A stretch of DNA of 64,000 nt from NCBI GenBank assembly GCA_035352895.1, contig DAOPYN010000008.1:1-64000 (forward strand). Reading direction: 5' to 3'. Shown piece after piece: positions 36,399 to 44,446 of this stretch (positions are counted from its first letter, which is position 1; each line of letters begins with the position of its first letter). The notes under the pieces were generated by a model, which was not told the origin of the DNA, did not search any database, and saw only the letters and a program-made list of their open reading frames with translations. Source of the DNA: UBA5070 sp035352895. Lineage in GTDB: Bacteria; Fibrobacterota; Fibrobacteria; UBA5070. The position numbers and the translations under genes are program-made.

Positions 36399-36809
36399 TC
36401 ACCAGTCCGCTTCCACGGATCCGCCAGTGCGCTGGAGACTGCGATCGGTGTACTGGTGGACCTCGAAGGCGTTCCCGTCCGGATCGGAGAGCCAGATCTG
36501 GAAGGTGTGGTCGCACCCCAGTTTCCTTGGGGTATATGGGATCCCCAGACCGTCCAGGCGGACCATTTCCGACTCCAGATCGGCGGCCTCCAGGCAGAAG
36601 TGGACCAACCCGGTGTTCACCGGCTTTTCGAGGGCGGGATCCTCGAACATCTCGATGAACTGGTCGGGAGCGATCTCCAGGTAGGCGCCGAAGGGCTTGC
36701 CCTGGCGCGTGAAGCAAAACCGCATGGAGAATCCGAGCCGGGTGTAGAACTCCACCGAACGCTCCAGGTTCTTCACGTTCAGGCAGACATGGGCCAGTCG
36801 AGTGAACAT
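36399..36809 (-). CDS. VOC family protein (glyoxalase/dioxygenase superfamily)
   Basis: A 136-residue single-module vicinal-oxygen-chelate protein. It begins LAHVCLNVKNLERSVEFYTRLGF and has the second half-site VHFCLEAADLES and the late DPDGNAFEVHQY. Potential metal residues are His in the first strand, Glu in YLEIA, His in VHFC and Glu in FEVHQ, matching the H-E-H-E order of glyoxalase I. The substrate cannot be read. It ends at a Trp beside the stop. Glyoxalase I, fosfomycin-type and dioxygenase relatives remain possible. Confidence 0.85.
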   Translation of the reverse strand: MFTRLAHVCLNVKNLERSVEFYTRLGFSMRFCFTRQGKPFGAYLEIAPDQFIEMFEDPALEKPVNTGLVHFCLEAADLESEMVRLDGLGIPYTPRKLGCDHTFQIWLSDPDGNAFEVHQYTDRSLQRTGGSVEADW

Positions 36810-36842
36810 CGCATGCTCCGGGATCGGACGTGGTCGCCAACG

Positions 36843-36879
36843 AAAAACGCCCCCCGGTCCAGACCGGACCGAGGGGCGT
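36843..36879 (-). terminator. rho-independent terminator after tRNA-Gly
   Basis: The hairpin consists of ACGCCCC/GGGGCGT and CGGTCC/GGACCG stems around a short loop (36847-36879). Read on the minus strand it is followed by TTTTT. It begins 7 bases after the tRNA 3' end, and it also covers the start region of the downstream VOC gene. Confidence 0.85.
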
Positions 36880-36885
36880 CACCAG

Positions 36886-36958
36886 AGCGGAAAATGGGAC
36901 TCGAACCCACGACCACCTGCTTGGGAAGCAGGAGCTCTACCAACTGAGCTACTTCCGC
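36886..36958 (-). tRNA. tRNA-Gly (anticodon CCC)
   Basis: A full cloverleaf is readable on the minus strand. The acceptor pairs GCGGAAG with TTTCCGC (one G-T pair), the D arm is GCTC..GAGC, the anticodon stem CCTGC/GCAGG has loop TTCCCAA giving CCC for GGG codons, the variable loop is GTGGT-type, and the T arm carries GTTCGAGTC. The discriminator base is T, and no CCA is encoded. A terminator follows immediately. Confidence 0.96.
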
Positions 36959-37037
36959 GTCGCGAGGAACAAACCTACGCAGACGAGCCTGGTTTGGCAA
37001 GACCGAGGCTCCCCCGGCGAGGGGATCGCGGATGTCG

Positions 37038-38537
37038 CTAACGCAAACCCACGCGCAGGACCTCTTCCAGGGTGGTGCGCCCTTCCTGGACCTTCTCCAG
37101 GCCATCCAGGAGAAGGGGCCTCATGCCGGACAGCTTGCGGATCGATGTTTCCGGATCGCCCCGCACGATGGCCTCGCGCAGGGGATCGTCCACCACCAGG
37201 ATTTCGAAGATTCCGGTGCGCCCCTTGTATCCGGTGCCGTCGCACACGGGGCATCCCACGGCGCGGGGAACCCGGGAGGGAAGGACCGTGTCCGGAGGGA
37301 ACGACGATCGCTCCTCCGGCGAAGGCTCCGACCAGACCATGCATTCCGGACAGATCTTGCGCACCAGTCGCTGGGCCACCACGCCAAGCACCGCCGAGGC
37401 CACCAGGAAGCGGGGCACGCCCAGGTCGGAGAGTCGCGTGACCGCGCCGACCGCGTCGTTTGTGTGCAGGGTGGAGAACACAAGGTGGCCAGTCTGGGCG
37501 GCCTGGACGGCGATCCCGGCGGTTTCCGAATCCCGGATCTCTCCCACCAGGATCACGTCGGGGTCCTGGCGGAGGATGGATCGCAACGCTTCGGCGAAGG
37601 TGAGGCCGGCCTTTTCCAGGATCTGGACCTGGTTGGCTCCCTTGAGCCGGTACTCGATGGGGTCTTCGATGGTGGTGATGTTGATGTCGCGCGGCAGGAT
37701 CCGTCGCAGCGCGGCGTAGAGGGTGGACGACTTTCCCGAGCCGGTCGGGCCCGTCACGAACACCATTCCTTGGGGGCGGTCGCAGAGCGCTTCGAACTGG
37801 CCACGGACGCGATCGCCCATCCCCACCTGCACCAGATCCACCACCGAGGCGTCCTGGCGCAACAGGCGCAGCACCACCTTCTCGCCGGTGCGGGTGGGCA
37901 GCGTGGAGACGCGCACGTCCAGCGATTCCCCCTGCCACAGGCGCTGGATGCGGCCGTCCTGCGGAAGGCGCTTCTCCGCGATGTCCAGTTCGGCGAGGAT
38001 CTTGATGCGGCTGGTTAGGCTCGCCTGCACCCAGCGCGGCAGGACCAGGAACTCGCGCAGGAGCCCGTCGCGGCGCAACCGCACCGTGACCCCGGAATCG
38101 TCCGGTTCCAGATGGATGTCCGTGGCCGAGAGCCGCAGCGCCTCCTCGAAGATGTGGTCGGCGAGCTTCACGACGGGCTCGGCCTGGGACTTGCGACGGA
38201 TTTCGTCCAAGGAGGAACCTTCGCCCACCGAGAGATCGTCCTCGGACAACCCGGCCAGCAGTCCCGATTCGCCTTCCGAAGCACGCCGCCCCCGCATCAC
38301 GGCGAGGTCGCGCTCGATGTGGGGACTTTGCCCAACCACCACCAGGTCGTCCACCGCGCGATCCGCCAGGTAGGCCACCCATTCCAGCGCTTCCGGATCC
38401 GGGCTTCCCGCGAAGTGGACCTCGACTCCCGAGGGGGTGGAGCGCAGGACCAGCTCGTGGCGCAGGCAGAAGTCCAGTCCCACGCGCGGATCGAGCGTTG
38501 TGGAGGTGTCGGAACTGGAGGCGGAGGTCGATGTCAT
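37038..38537 (-). CDS. GspE/PilB-type secretion ATPase
   Basis: A 499-residue hexameric traffic ATPase of the type II secretion/type IV pilus assembly family. The N-terminal ~110 residues are weakly conserved. N2 domain residues include ATDIHLEP. Walker A GPTGSGKSST is near residue 261, the Asp box ITTIEDPIE near 290, Walker B ILVGEIRDSETAG near 325 and the His box TGHLVFSTLHTN near 350. A zinc tetracysteine follows (CPEC near 397, CPVC near 432). It powers pilus or pseudopilus assembly in relatives, but no other secretion or pilus gene is beside it. It follows the unknown gene by 30 bases. Confidence 0.92.
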   Translation of the reverse strand: MTSTSASSSDTSTTLDPRVGLDFCLRHELVLRSTPSGVEVHFAGSPDPEALEWVAYLADRAVDDLVVVGQSPHIERDLAVMRGRRASEGESGLLAGLSEDDLSVGEGSSLDEIRRKSQAEPVVKLADHIFEEALRLSATDIHLEPDDSGVTVRLRRDGLLREFLVLPRWVQASLTSRIKILAELDIAEKRLPQDGRIQRLWQGESLDVRVSTLPTRTGEKVVLRLLRQDASVVDLVQVGMGDRVRGQFEALCDRPQGMVFVTGPTGSGKSSTLYAALRRILPRDINITTIEDPIEYRLKGANQVQILEKAGLTFAEALRSILRQDPDVILVGEIRDSETAGIAVQAAQTGHLVFSTLHTNDAVGAVTRLSDLGVPRFLVASAVLGVVAQRLVRKICPECMVWSEPSPEERSSFPPDTVLPSRVPRAVGCPVCDGTGYKGRTGIFEILVVDDPLREAIVRGDPETSIRKLSGMRPLLLDGLEKVQEGRTTLEEVLRVGLR

Positions 38538-38567
38538 GGAAGGTCCCGAACGGAGGGGATCGCGGTT

Positions 38568-39917
38568 TCAGATGGTCGCAAGGTACATCTCGATCTCCTT
38601 CTGGACATCGGCGCGCGGGGCGCGCACGGCGAGATCCTTGAGATCGGCGCGGGAGACGAACCGCAGGTGGATGAAGCGACGCAGGAGGTTCATGGGGATC
38701 TTGCAGCGGCTGCGCAGGAGCGCGGCGGGTACGCCCTTGTTCTGGTGTCCCGTGTAGAGGTCGCGCTTGGTGGCGATCAGCGACAGGATCTGCAGCGACC
38801 GGGTGTTCACCACGATGCACTCCACCATGCCCGGCACGCGCACGCACTTGTGGTTGGCCAGGAAGCTCGCGATGAGGGTGTCGCGGGTGATGTTGGACAG
38901 CACCAGCCCCTTCCAGTCGGGCGGCGGGGGCTTGCGTCCGCTGGACAGATCCACGCTGGCGGTATGCGCGTCCAGGAGGGCAGGCAAGACAAGATCCGTC
39001 ACGGAAAAGGACAAGCCCCCCGCTTCGGCCCGCACTCCACCGCGGACCAGGAGCTTGACCAGGTAGGCGGGAACGGAGCATCGCACCGTCCAACGCGGAC
39101 CCGACGGATCCACAGACCGCAACCAGAACGAGAGCATTTCCAACCATCCGGCTTCCGGACGGGGCAGGGCGAGCGATCTGGAGAGGGTGAACAGGGCAGA
39201 CAGGACCGGAGGGTCCAGCTGCAGGCGACGCTGGATGCCCAGGAGTTCCCACAGCTCGCGACCGAAGGCGTCCTCCTGGAGGAATCTGCCCACCGCCTGG
39301 AATTCCTTGTCTCCCAGGAACTTCACCAGGCCCAGGTCGGGCTCCTGGGTGACCCCCTGGGTGGCCTCCGCGTGGAGCACGTCCAGACGGTCGGCCAGCT
39401 CGTCCAGGATCCGCAGAAGCGGCAGAAGCCGAGCCATGGTCCGCATGTTGTAGGGATCGGCGATGTCGGCCAGGTGCCGCGTCCTCTCGCGCAGACAGGC
39501 GGCTTCGAAGGGCAGGATGGACACCGCGGAAGGATCGGGGAAGATTCCGGTTTCCACCGCGTTGCGCAAGGCCTGGGCGTAGAGGGACAGATCCACCCCG
39601 GCCAGGGAGTCCAGGAGGGGATCCAGTGTCTCCCCGAAACACTCGCCGCGTTCCCGGCGGGCGTTGAGCTTGCGCACGTGCACCAGCCGGTCCACCTTGG
39701 CCAGGTGGTTGCGCCAGGTGGTCCCCACGAAGAACAGCGTGCGGAGCGCCGCTTCGCCTTCGGGAGTGGACTGGCCCAGCACCTGGATGGATGGAGCGAG
39801 GAACGCCTTCCGACGCTCGGGAAGTTCGATCTGCCGGACGATCCCGGACAATTTTTCGCAACGCTCCGGCTCCGGGATGCTGGAATCCGCGGCCAGCAGG
39901 GAAAGCTCGGAGCTCAT
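38568..39917 (-). CDS. unknown helical protein in the coaD-rhomboid-gspE operon
   Basis: A 449-residue soluble protein I do not recognise. It is Leu/Arg-rich and predicted almost entirely helical, with HEAT-like repeats suggested by recurring L..LL and ALRN-type stretches. The C-terminal third contains GLVLSNITRDTLIASFLANH, CIVVNTRSLQILSLIATKRD and IPMNLLRRFIHLRFVSRADL. That order resembles repeat proteins of the HEAT/DUF2336 sort, but the likeness is weak. There is no signal peptide or membrane segment. It overlaps the rhomboid gene by ATGA and lies 30 bases before the GspE-type ATPase, suggesting a partner of one of them. Confidence 0.7.
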   Translation of the reverse strand: MSSELSLLAADSSIPEPERCEKLSGIVRQIELPERRKAFLAPSIQVLGQSTPEGEAALRTLFFVGTTWRNHLAKVDRLVHVRKLNARRERGECFGETLDPLLDSLAGVDLSLYAQALRNAVETGIFPDPSAVSILPFEAACLRERTRHLADIADPYNMRTMARLLPLLRILDELADRLDVLHAEATQGVTQEPDLGLVKFLGDKEFQAVGRFLQEDAFGRELWELLGIQRRLQLDPPVLSALFTLSRSLALPRPEAGWLEMLSFWLRSVDPSGPRWTVRCSVPAYLVKLLVRGGVRAEAGGLSFSVTDLVLPALLDAHTASVDLSSGRKPPPPDWKGLVLSNITRDTLIASFLANHKCVRVPGMVECIVVNTRSLQILSLIATKRDLYTGHQNKGVPAALLRSRCKIPMNLLRRFIHLRFVSRADLKDLAVRAPRADVQKEIEMYLATI

Positions 39918-40765
39918 CCGTCCCGGTCTCGTCTCCAGGCGCGGAGATCCACCGTGTTGGCGGGGCGCTTCATGGAACTGGCCTTCTGGAGGATGTCGCG
40001 CTCCTGGGCGGTGAGGCTATCCATGCCGTTCCTGGAGATCTTGCGGAGGATGGGATCCACCCGCGAATCGAAGAACTCCTCGCGGGTCTGGAGCTCCTCG
40101 ACGGCCTTGCGCGCCTTGTTGGTCTCGTGGGCGGTGGCGGCGCGTTCGATCACCCGGACCACGGGTTCGGAAAGCCGAAGGTAGGCCCAGCCGCCCAGGA
40201 TCCCGAACAGGTGGGTGAGGTGCGCCACGTTCCCTTCCCCCGTCACGCCCAGCAGAAGCGAGATGGCTCCGGTCCCCCACACCATGTACTTGGCCGGCAC
40301 GGGAAAGATTCCCAGCACCAGGATGGGGACGTTCGGAAAGAATTTGGCGAAGGCGAACATGACCCCCAGGAGCGCACCGGAAGCTCCGATGATGAACACA
40401 TGGGGGCCGCCGGCGAGTCCCGCGAAATAGAACAGGGCGGAAAGCAGACCCGCGATCACACCGCTGGTGAAGTACAGGCCCAGGAAGCGACGCTCGCCGA
40501 TCTGCGCGACCACGGGCCCGCCGAACATCCACAGCGTGAGCATGTTGAAGAACAGGTGCATGAACCCGCCGTGGAGGAACATGTAGGTGACCAACCGCCA
40601 GGCCTGCCCCTGGGCCCACACGGCCTGCGGAATCAGGCTGCCCCAGACTTCGATCAGTCCGGCGGTGGGAAACCGGAAGGCATCGGAGAAGCTCTGGACC
40701 AGGAACACCGCCACGCAGGCGATGATCAGGTTCTTCACCACGGGCGGCGTGGGCATTCCGAACAT
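39914..40765 (-). CDS. rhomboid-family intramembrane serine protease
   Basis: A 283-residue rhomboid protease with six membrane helices and a cytoplasmic tail of about 90 residues. The catalytic Ser is in GASGALLG (near residue 128) and the His in HLTHLFGILGGW (near 184). The L1 loop sequence WRLVTYMFLHGGFMHLFFNM is typical. The tail segment PILRKISRNGMDSLTAQE is the conserved tail of many bacterial rhomboids. It cuts within or near membrane helices of other proteins; the substrate is unknown. Its ATG follows the coaD stop directly, and its end overlaps the next gene by 4 bases. Confidence 0.94.
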   Translation of the reverse strand: MFGMPTPPVVKNLIIACVAVFLVQSFSDAFRFPTAGLIEVWGSLIPQAVWAQGQAWRLVTYMFLHGGFMHLFFNMLTLWMFGGPVVAQIGERRFLGLYFTSGVIAGLLSALFYFAGLAGGPHVFIIGASGALLGVMFAFAKFFPNVPILVLGIFPVPAKYMVWGTGAISLLLGVTGEGNVAHLTHLFGILGGWAYLRLSEPVVRVIERAATAHETNKARKAVEELQTREEFFDSRVDPILRKISRNGMDSLTAQERDILQKASSMKRPANTVDLRAWRRDRDG

Positions 40766-41257
40766 CTAGGCTTCTCCCTGAAAACGTTGGCGAAGAGCCC
40801 TCACCACCACCGGAGGCACGAAAGGCGAAGTGTCGGCATGGAACCGCGAAAGCTCGCGGACCAGGGTGGAGGACAGGACCAGATGCTCCTCCCGGGCGGG
40901 AAGGAAGATCGTGTCCACCTCAGGATACAATCTGTGGTTGAGCAGGGCGATGGAGAGCTCGGAATCGAAATCCCCGCTCTGGCGCAACCCGCGGACCATC
41001 ACCTTGGCCCCGTGGGCCCGGCAGAAGTCCACCGTCAGACCTTCCCACGCGTGCACTTCCACGCCGAGGATCCCGCGTTCCTCCAGGGCCTTGCTGAACA
41101 GGGAAACCCTCTCCTCGGAAGTGAAGATGGGAGTCTTGCGGGAGTTCTGGGCCACCACCACCAGGACCTTGGAAAACACCCGCGTGGCGCGTTCGACCAG
41201 ATCGAGGTGTCCGTGGGTGGGTGGATCGAAGGTTCCCGGGTAGACGGCGATGGGCAT
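40766..41257 (-). CDS. coaD: phosphopantetheine adenylyltransferase
   Basis: A 163-residue nucleotidyltransferase that makes dephospho-CoA from 4'-phosphopantetheine and ATP in coenzyme A synthesis. TFDPPTHGH at residues 9-17 carries the (T/H)xGH ATP motif; VMVRGLRQSGDFDSELSIALLN and the late SSTLVREL (usually ISSS.VRE) complete the family. PPTHGH replaces the more usual PVTNGH. The length is normal. First gene of a four-gene operon whose other members are not CoA-related. Confidence 0.96.
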   Translation of the reverse strand: MPIAVYPGTFDPPTHGHLDLVERATRVFSKVLVVVAQNSRKTPIFTSEERVSLFSKALEERGILGVEVHAWEGLTVDFCRAHGAKVMVRGLRQSGDFDSELSIALLNHRLYPEVDTIFLPAREEHLVLSSTLVRELSRFHADTSPFVPPVVVRALRQRFQGEA

Positions 41258-41321
41258 GGAACGGGAAACTTAGAACCTGGAACGGGTGCAGGGCGCCCTT
41301 GCTTTGGTAGACTTCGTATCC

Positions 41322-44102
41322 ATGGAAACCCATACCATCCCAGATCCGTTGACTCCCGCGCCCAAAAGCCGGACAGAGCGCACCCGTGGCAAGTTCGCCG
41401 AGGATTTCAGCTGGCTGATGGGCAGCTTCCGCACCGTGCTGGAAGAACTGGGCGAGCATGATCTCGCCGCTCAGCTCCCCTGGATGACCCCCGCGGAGCC
41501 AGACGACGCCCCCACCCCGGAACGGCTGGCCCAAGCCTACTCCATCTGCTTCCAGCTTCTGAACATGGCCGAGGAGAACGGTGCGGCCCAGATGCGCCGC
41601 GCCGAGGAGGAAGACCATGGCCTGACCCGCGAGAACGGACTGTGGGGCCATTGTCTTTCGGAGCTGGTGCGCACCCAGGCGGGCACCGAGCGCATCGCCG
41701 AGCGGGTGGCGGAAATTTCGGTGGAACCCGTGCTCACGGCCCATCCCACCGAGGCAAAGCGCGCCACGGTCCTGGAGCAACACCGCGAACTGTACCTGCT
41801 TCTGGTGAAGCTGGAAAACCGGATGTGGACCCCTTCGGAGCGAAGCCGCATCCACGAGGAGGTGAAGGACGTCCTGGAGCGCCTGTGGCGCACCGGCGAG
41901 ATCCTGGTCCAGAAGCCGAACGTGCGAGCAGAGCTCCTGAACATCCTCCACTACCTGCGCCACGTGTTCCCCGAGGCCCTGGTGCAGCTGGACGACCGCC
42001 TGCGTTCGGCGTGGGCCGATGTCGGGTTGGATCCGGACCTCCTCGACGCGCCTTCGCGGTTCCCCCTTCTGCGGATCGGGTCCTGGGTGGGAGGCGACCG
42101 CGACGGCCATCCCCTGGTGGGCGCCGACACCACCCGCATGGCCCTGGGCGAACTGCGGTCATCCGCCCTGGAGATCCTGCGCGAACGCATGGTGCGACTG
42201 GGATCGCGCCTTTCCCTGTCGCGCCGACTCCAGGAGGCACCGGCCTGGCTTCTGGAGAAGGTGGAGGCGATGGCCTCGCTGCTGCCCGCCGACATCGCCG
42301 CCCCCGCCCTGGCGCGCAACCCGGACGAACCTTGGCGGCAATTCGTGAATCTCCTGGTGGCCCGGCTTCCGGACGTGGCCTCCGATGGGCCCGTTCCCGC
42401 CTGGAAGTTCCGCGAAGCCTCAGAGCTGGGAGAGGAGCTCGCGATCCTGGACCGGTCCCTGCGCGACGCAGGCGCACGCCGCCTGGCCGATCTGGAGGTG
42501 TTCCGGCTGCGCCGCCACGTGGAGGTGTTCGGCTTCCACCTGGCCCAGTTGGACATCCGCCAGAATTCGGCCTTCCACGACCGCGCCGTGGAGGAATTGC
42601 TGGCCACCGCCGGAGCGGAGAAGACGAATTTCGGATCGTGGTCGGAGGACGAGCGCCTGGAATTCCTGAACCGGGAACTGTCCACCCTGAGGCCCTTCTC
42701 GCTTCCCGGCAACCGCTCCGGGGACGCGGCTTTGGCGGTCGCCGACAGCCACCGGGTGATCGCCGAGCACATCGAGCGCCACGGCATGGCCGGCGTGGGC
42801 ACCTTCATCGTCTCCATGACCCGCAGCCTGTCCGACCTGCTGACCGTGTACCTGCTCCAGCGGGAAGCGGGCCTGCTGGTGAAGACTCCCGACGGGATCG
42901 CCTCGTTGGTGCCGGTCACCCCGCTGTTCGAGACCATCGACGACCTGGAAGCGGCCGACACCATCCTGGACCGGTTCCTGGACCACCCCATCACGCGCAA
43001 CACCCTGTCCTTCCTGGGCCCCCTCCGCGAGAAGAGATCGTCCAAGCCCGTGCAGCAGGTGATGATCGGCTACTCCGACTCCAACAAGGACGGAGGCATC
43101 CTGGCCAGCCAGTGGCACCTCCTTTCCGCCCAGCGGCGCCTCACGGCGCTCTCCCGCGCGCGCGGGGTGCGGCTTCGGTTCTTCCACGGCCGTGGCGGCA
43201 CGATCTCGCGCGGCGCCGGTCCCACCCACCATTTCCTCGAGGCCCTCCCACCGGCCTCGCTGGCCTCGGGACTTCGCATGACCGAACAGGGCGAGACCAT
43301 CGCCCAGAAATACGCGAACCTGATCTCGGCGGTCTACAACCTGGAGCTGTTGTTCGCGGGCGCCACCGACCGGTCGCTCCGTTCCAGCCGCGACGACGAT
43401 CCCCGCCAGGACGCCATCCTGGAATCGCTCTCGAGTTGGAGCCGCGAGACCTACCAGGGACTGGTGGAGGAAGAAGGATTCATTTCCTTCTTCGCGCAGG
43501 CCACGCCCATCGACGTCATCGAATCCAGCCGCATCGGTTCCCGTCCGGCCCGTCGCACGGGCAAGCGGACGCTTTCCGACCTGCGGGCGATTCCCTGGGT
43601 GTTCTCGTGGGGCCAGTCCCGGTTCCACCTCACCGGCTGGTACGGCGTGGGCACGGCCCTGGAGACCCTGCGCCGCGAACGGCCCGACGACTGGCGCCAC
43701 CTGGCCGAAAGCCTGGAGGGGATGCCGCTTCTGCGCTACGTGGTGGCCAACGTGGAAACCACCCTGGCCAACACGGACGAATCCGTCTGGGAACTCTACG
43801 CGGGCATGGTGGAAGATCCCGACCTGCGCGGGAAATTCCTGGAGCGGATCCGGCAGGAATACCGCAAGTCCCGCGAGATGATCGCCCTCTTGTACCGGCT
43901 CCCCTTCGCCGAACGCCGTCCCCGTCTGGCCCGCAGCCTGGATCTGCGTTCGCAGGCCCTGCGCAGGCTGCACCGCCTGCAGGTGGACCTGATCGTTCGC
44001 TGGCGGAAGATCCCGCCCCAGACCCCCGAATGGGAACAAGCTCTTTTGCAGCTTCTGGTGACCGTCAACGCCATCGCCTCCGGTCTTCGCACCACAGGCT
44101 GA
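41322..44102 (+). CDS. ppc: phosphoenolpyruvate carboxylase
   Basis: A 926-residue enzyme of full bacterial length that adds bicarbonate to PEP to form oxaloacetate, replenishing the citric acid cycle. VEPVLTAHPTEAKR (catalytic His) lies near residue 137, IGSWVGGDRDGHP follows, GYSDSNKDGG is near 583, FHGRGGTISRGAGPTHH near 621 (canonical GRGG is slightly changed to SRGA), and TEQGETIAQKY after it. The protein ends RTTG rather than the canonical NTG. I chose ATG 41322 because homology begins soon after; an in-frame GTG at 41286 is possible. No clear ribosome-binding site precedes either. Confidence 0.95.
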   Translation: METHTIPDPLTPAPKSRTERTRGKFAEDFSWLMGSFRTVLEELGEHDLAAQLPWMTPAEPDDAPTPERLAQAYSICFQLLNMAEENGAAQMRRAEEEDHGLTRENGLWGHCLSELVRTQAGTERIAERVAEISVEPVLTAHPTEAKRATVLEQHRELYLLLVKLENRMWTPSERSRIHEEVKDVLERLWRTGEILVQKPNVRAELLNILHYLRHVFPEALVQLDDRLRSAWADVGLDPDLLDAPSRFPLLRIGSWVGGDRDGHPLVGADTTRMALGELRSSALEILRERMVRLGSRLSLSRRLQEAPAWLLEKVEAMASLLPADIAAPALARNPDEPWRQFVNLLVARLPDVASDGPVPAWKFREASELGEELAILDRSLRDAGARRLADLEVFRLRRHVEVFGFHLAQLDIRQNSAFHDRAVEELLATAGAEKTNFGSWSEDERLEFLNRELSTLRPFSLPGNRSGDAALAVADSHRVIAEHIERHGMAGVGTFIVSMTRSLSDLLTVYLLQREAGLLVKTPDGIASLVPVTPLFETIDDLEAADTILDRFLDHPITRNTLSFLGPLREKRSSKPVQQVMIGYSDSNKDGGILASQWHLLSAQRRLTALSRARGVRLRFFHGRGGTISRGAGPTHHFLEALPPASLASGLRMTEQGETIAQKYANLISAVYNLELLFAGATDRSLRSSRDDDPRQDAILESLSSWSRETYQGLVEEEGFISFFAQATPIDVIESSRIGSRPARRTGKRTLSDLRAIPWVFSWGQSRFHLTGWYGVGTALETLRRERPDDWRHLAESLEGMPLLRYVVANVETTLANTDESVWELYAGMVEDPDLRGKFLERIRQEYRKSREMIALLYRLPFAERRPRLARSLDLRSQALRRLHRLQVDLIVRWRKIPPQTPEWEQALLQLLVTVNAIASGLRTTG

Positions 44103-44140
44103 CCAACTTCTTTCCAATCCACTCCGCGGAGGACTGATCC

Positions 44141-44446
44141 ATGATGATCGTGCACGTCGACGTCCATGTCAAACCAGGCCAGGAGGAAGACTTCCTGCAA
44201 GCCACGGTGGTCAACGCCCGTGCGAGCCTCGCCGAACCGGGCGTGGCCCGCTTCGACGTGGTGCGCGCGGTGGACGATCCGTCGCATTTCGTGCTGGTGG
44301 AAGCCTACCGCGACGACCAGGCGCCCGCGGCCCACAAGGAGACCGCCCACTACAGGACCTGGCGCGACCTGGTGGAACCCATGATGGCCAAGCCCCGCAG
44401 CTCGGTGAAGTTCCGCGAGGTCCATCCTACGGCGGACACCTGGTGA
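44141..44446 (+). CDS. ABM-domain protein (LsrG-like)
   Basis: A 101-residue single ABM (antibiotic biosynthesis monooxygenase) module with the pattern MIVHVDVHVKPGQEEDF, EPGVARFDVVRAVDDPSHF and HKETAHYRTWRD, matching LsrG-type members. E. coli LsrG modifies the phosphorylated autoinducer-2; the substrate here is not known. The stop TGA overlaps the GTG start of the following alcohol dehydrogenase (GTGA), so the two are translationally coupled. The preceding ppc gene ends 38 bases upstream and may be in the same transcript. Confidence 0.88.
   Translation: MMIVHVDVHVKPGQEEDFLQATVVNARASLAEPGVARFDVVRAVDDPSHFVLVEAYRDDQAPAAHKETAHYRTWRDLVEPMMAKPRSSVKFREVHPTADTW

Noticed and set aside
36886..36958. 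tRNA as an integration site
   Set aside because: No repeated 3' end of the tRNA, integrase or phage gene is found in the window.
37038..38537. Type II secretion or type IV pilus gene cluster
   Set aside because: Only the ATPase is present; no GspD, GspF or pilin genes lie near, so no system can be claimed.
36949..39861. 970-residue open frame on the minus strand
   Set aside because: It runs antisense-in-phase over the GspE and unknown genes in another frame, is rich in Arg/Gly/Pro/His, starts at the tRNA and shows no domain. It is a GC-rich shadow frame.
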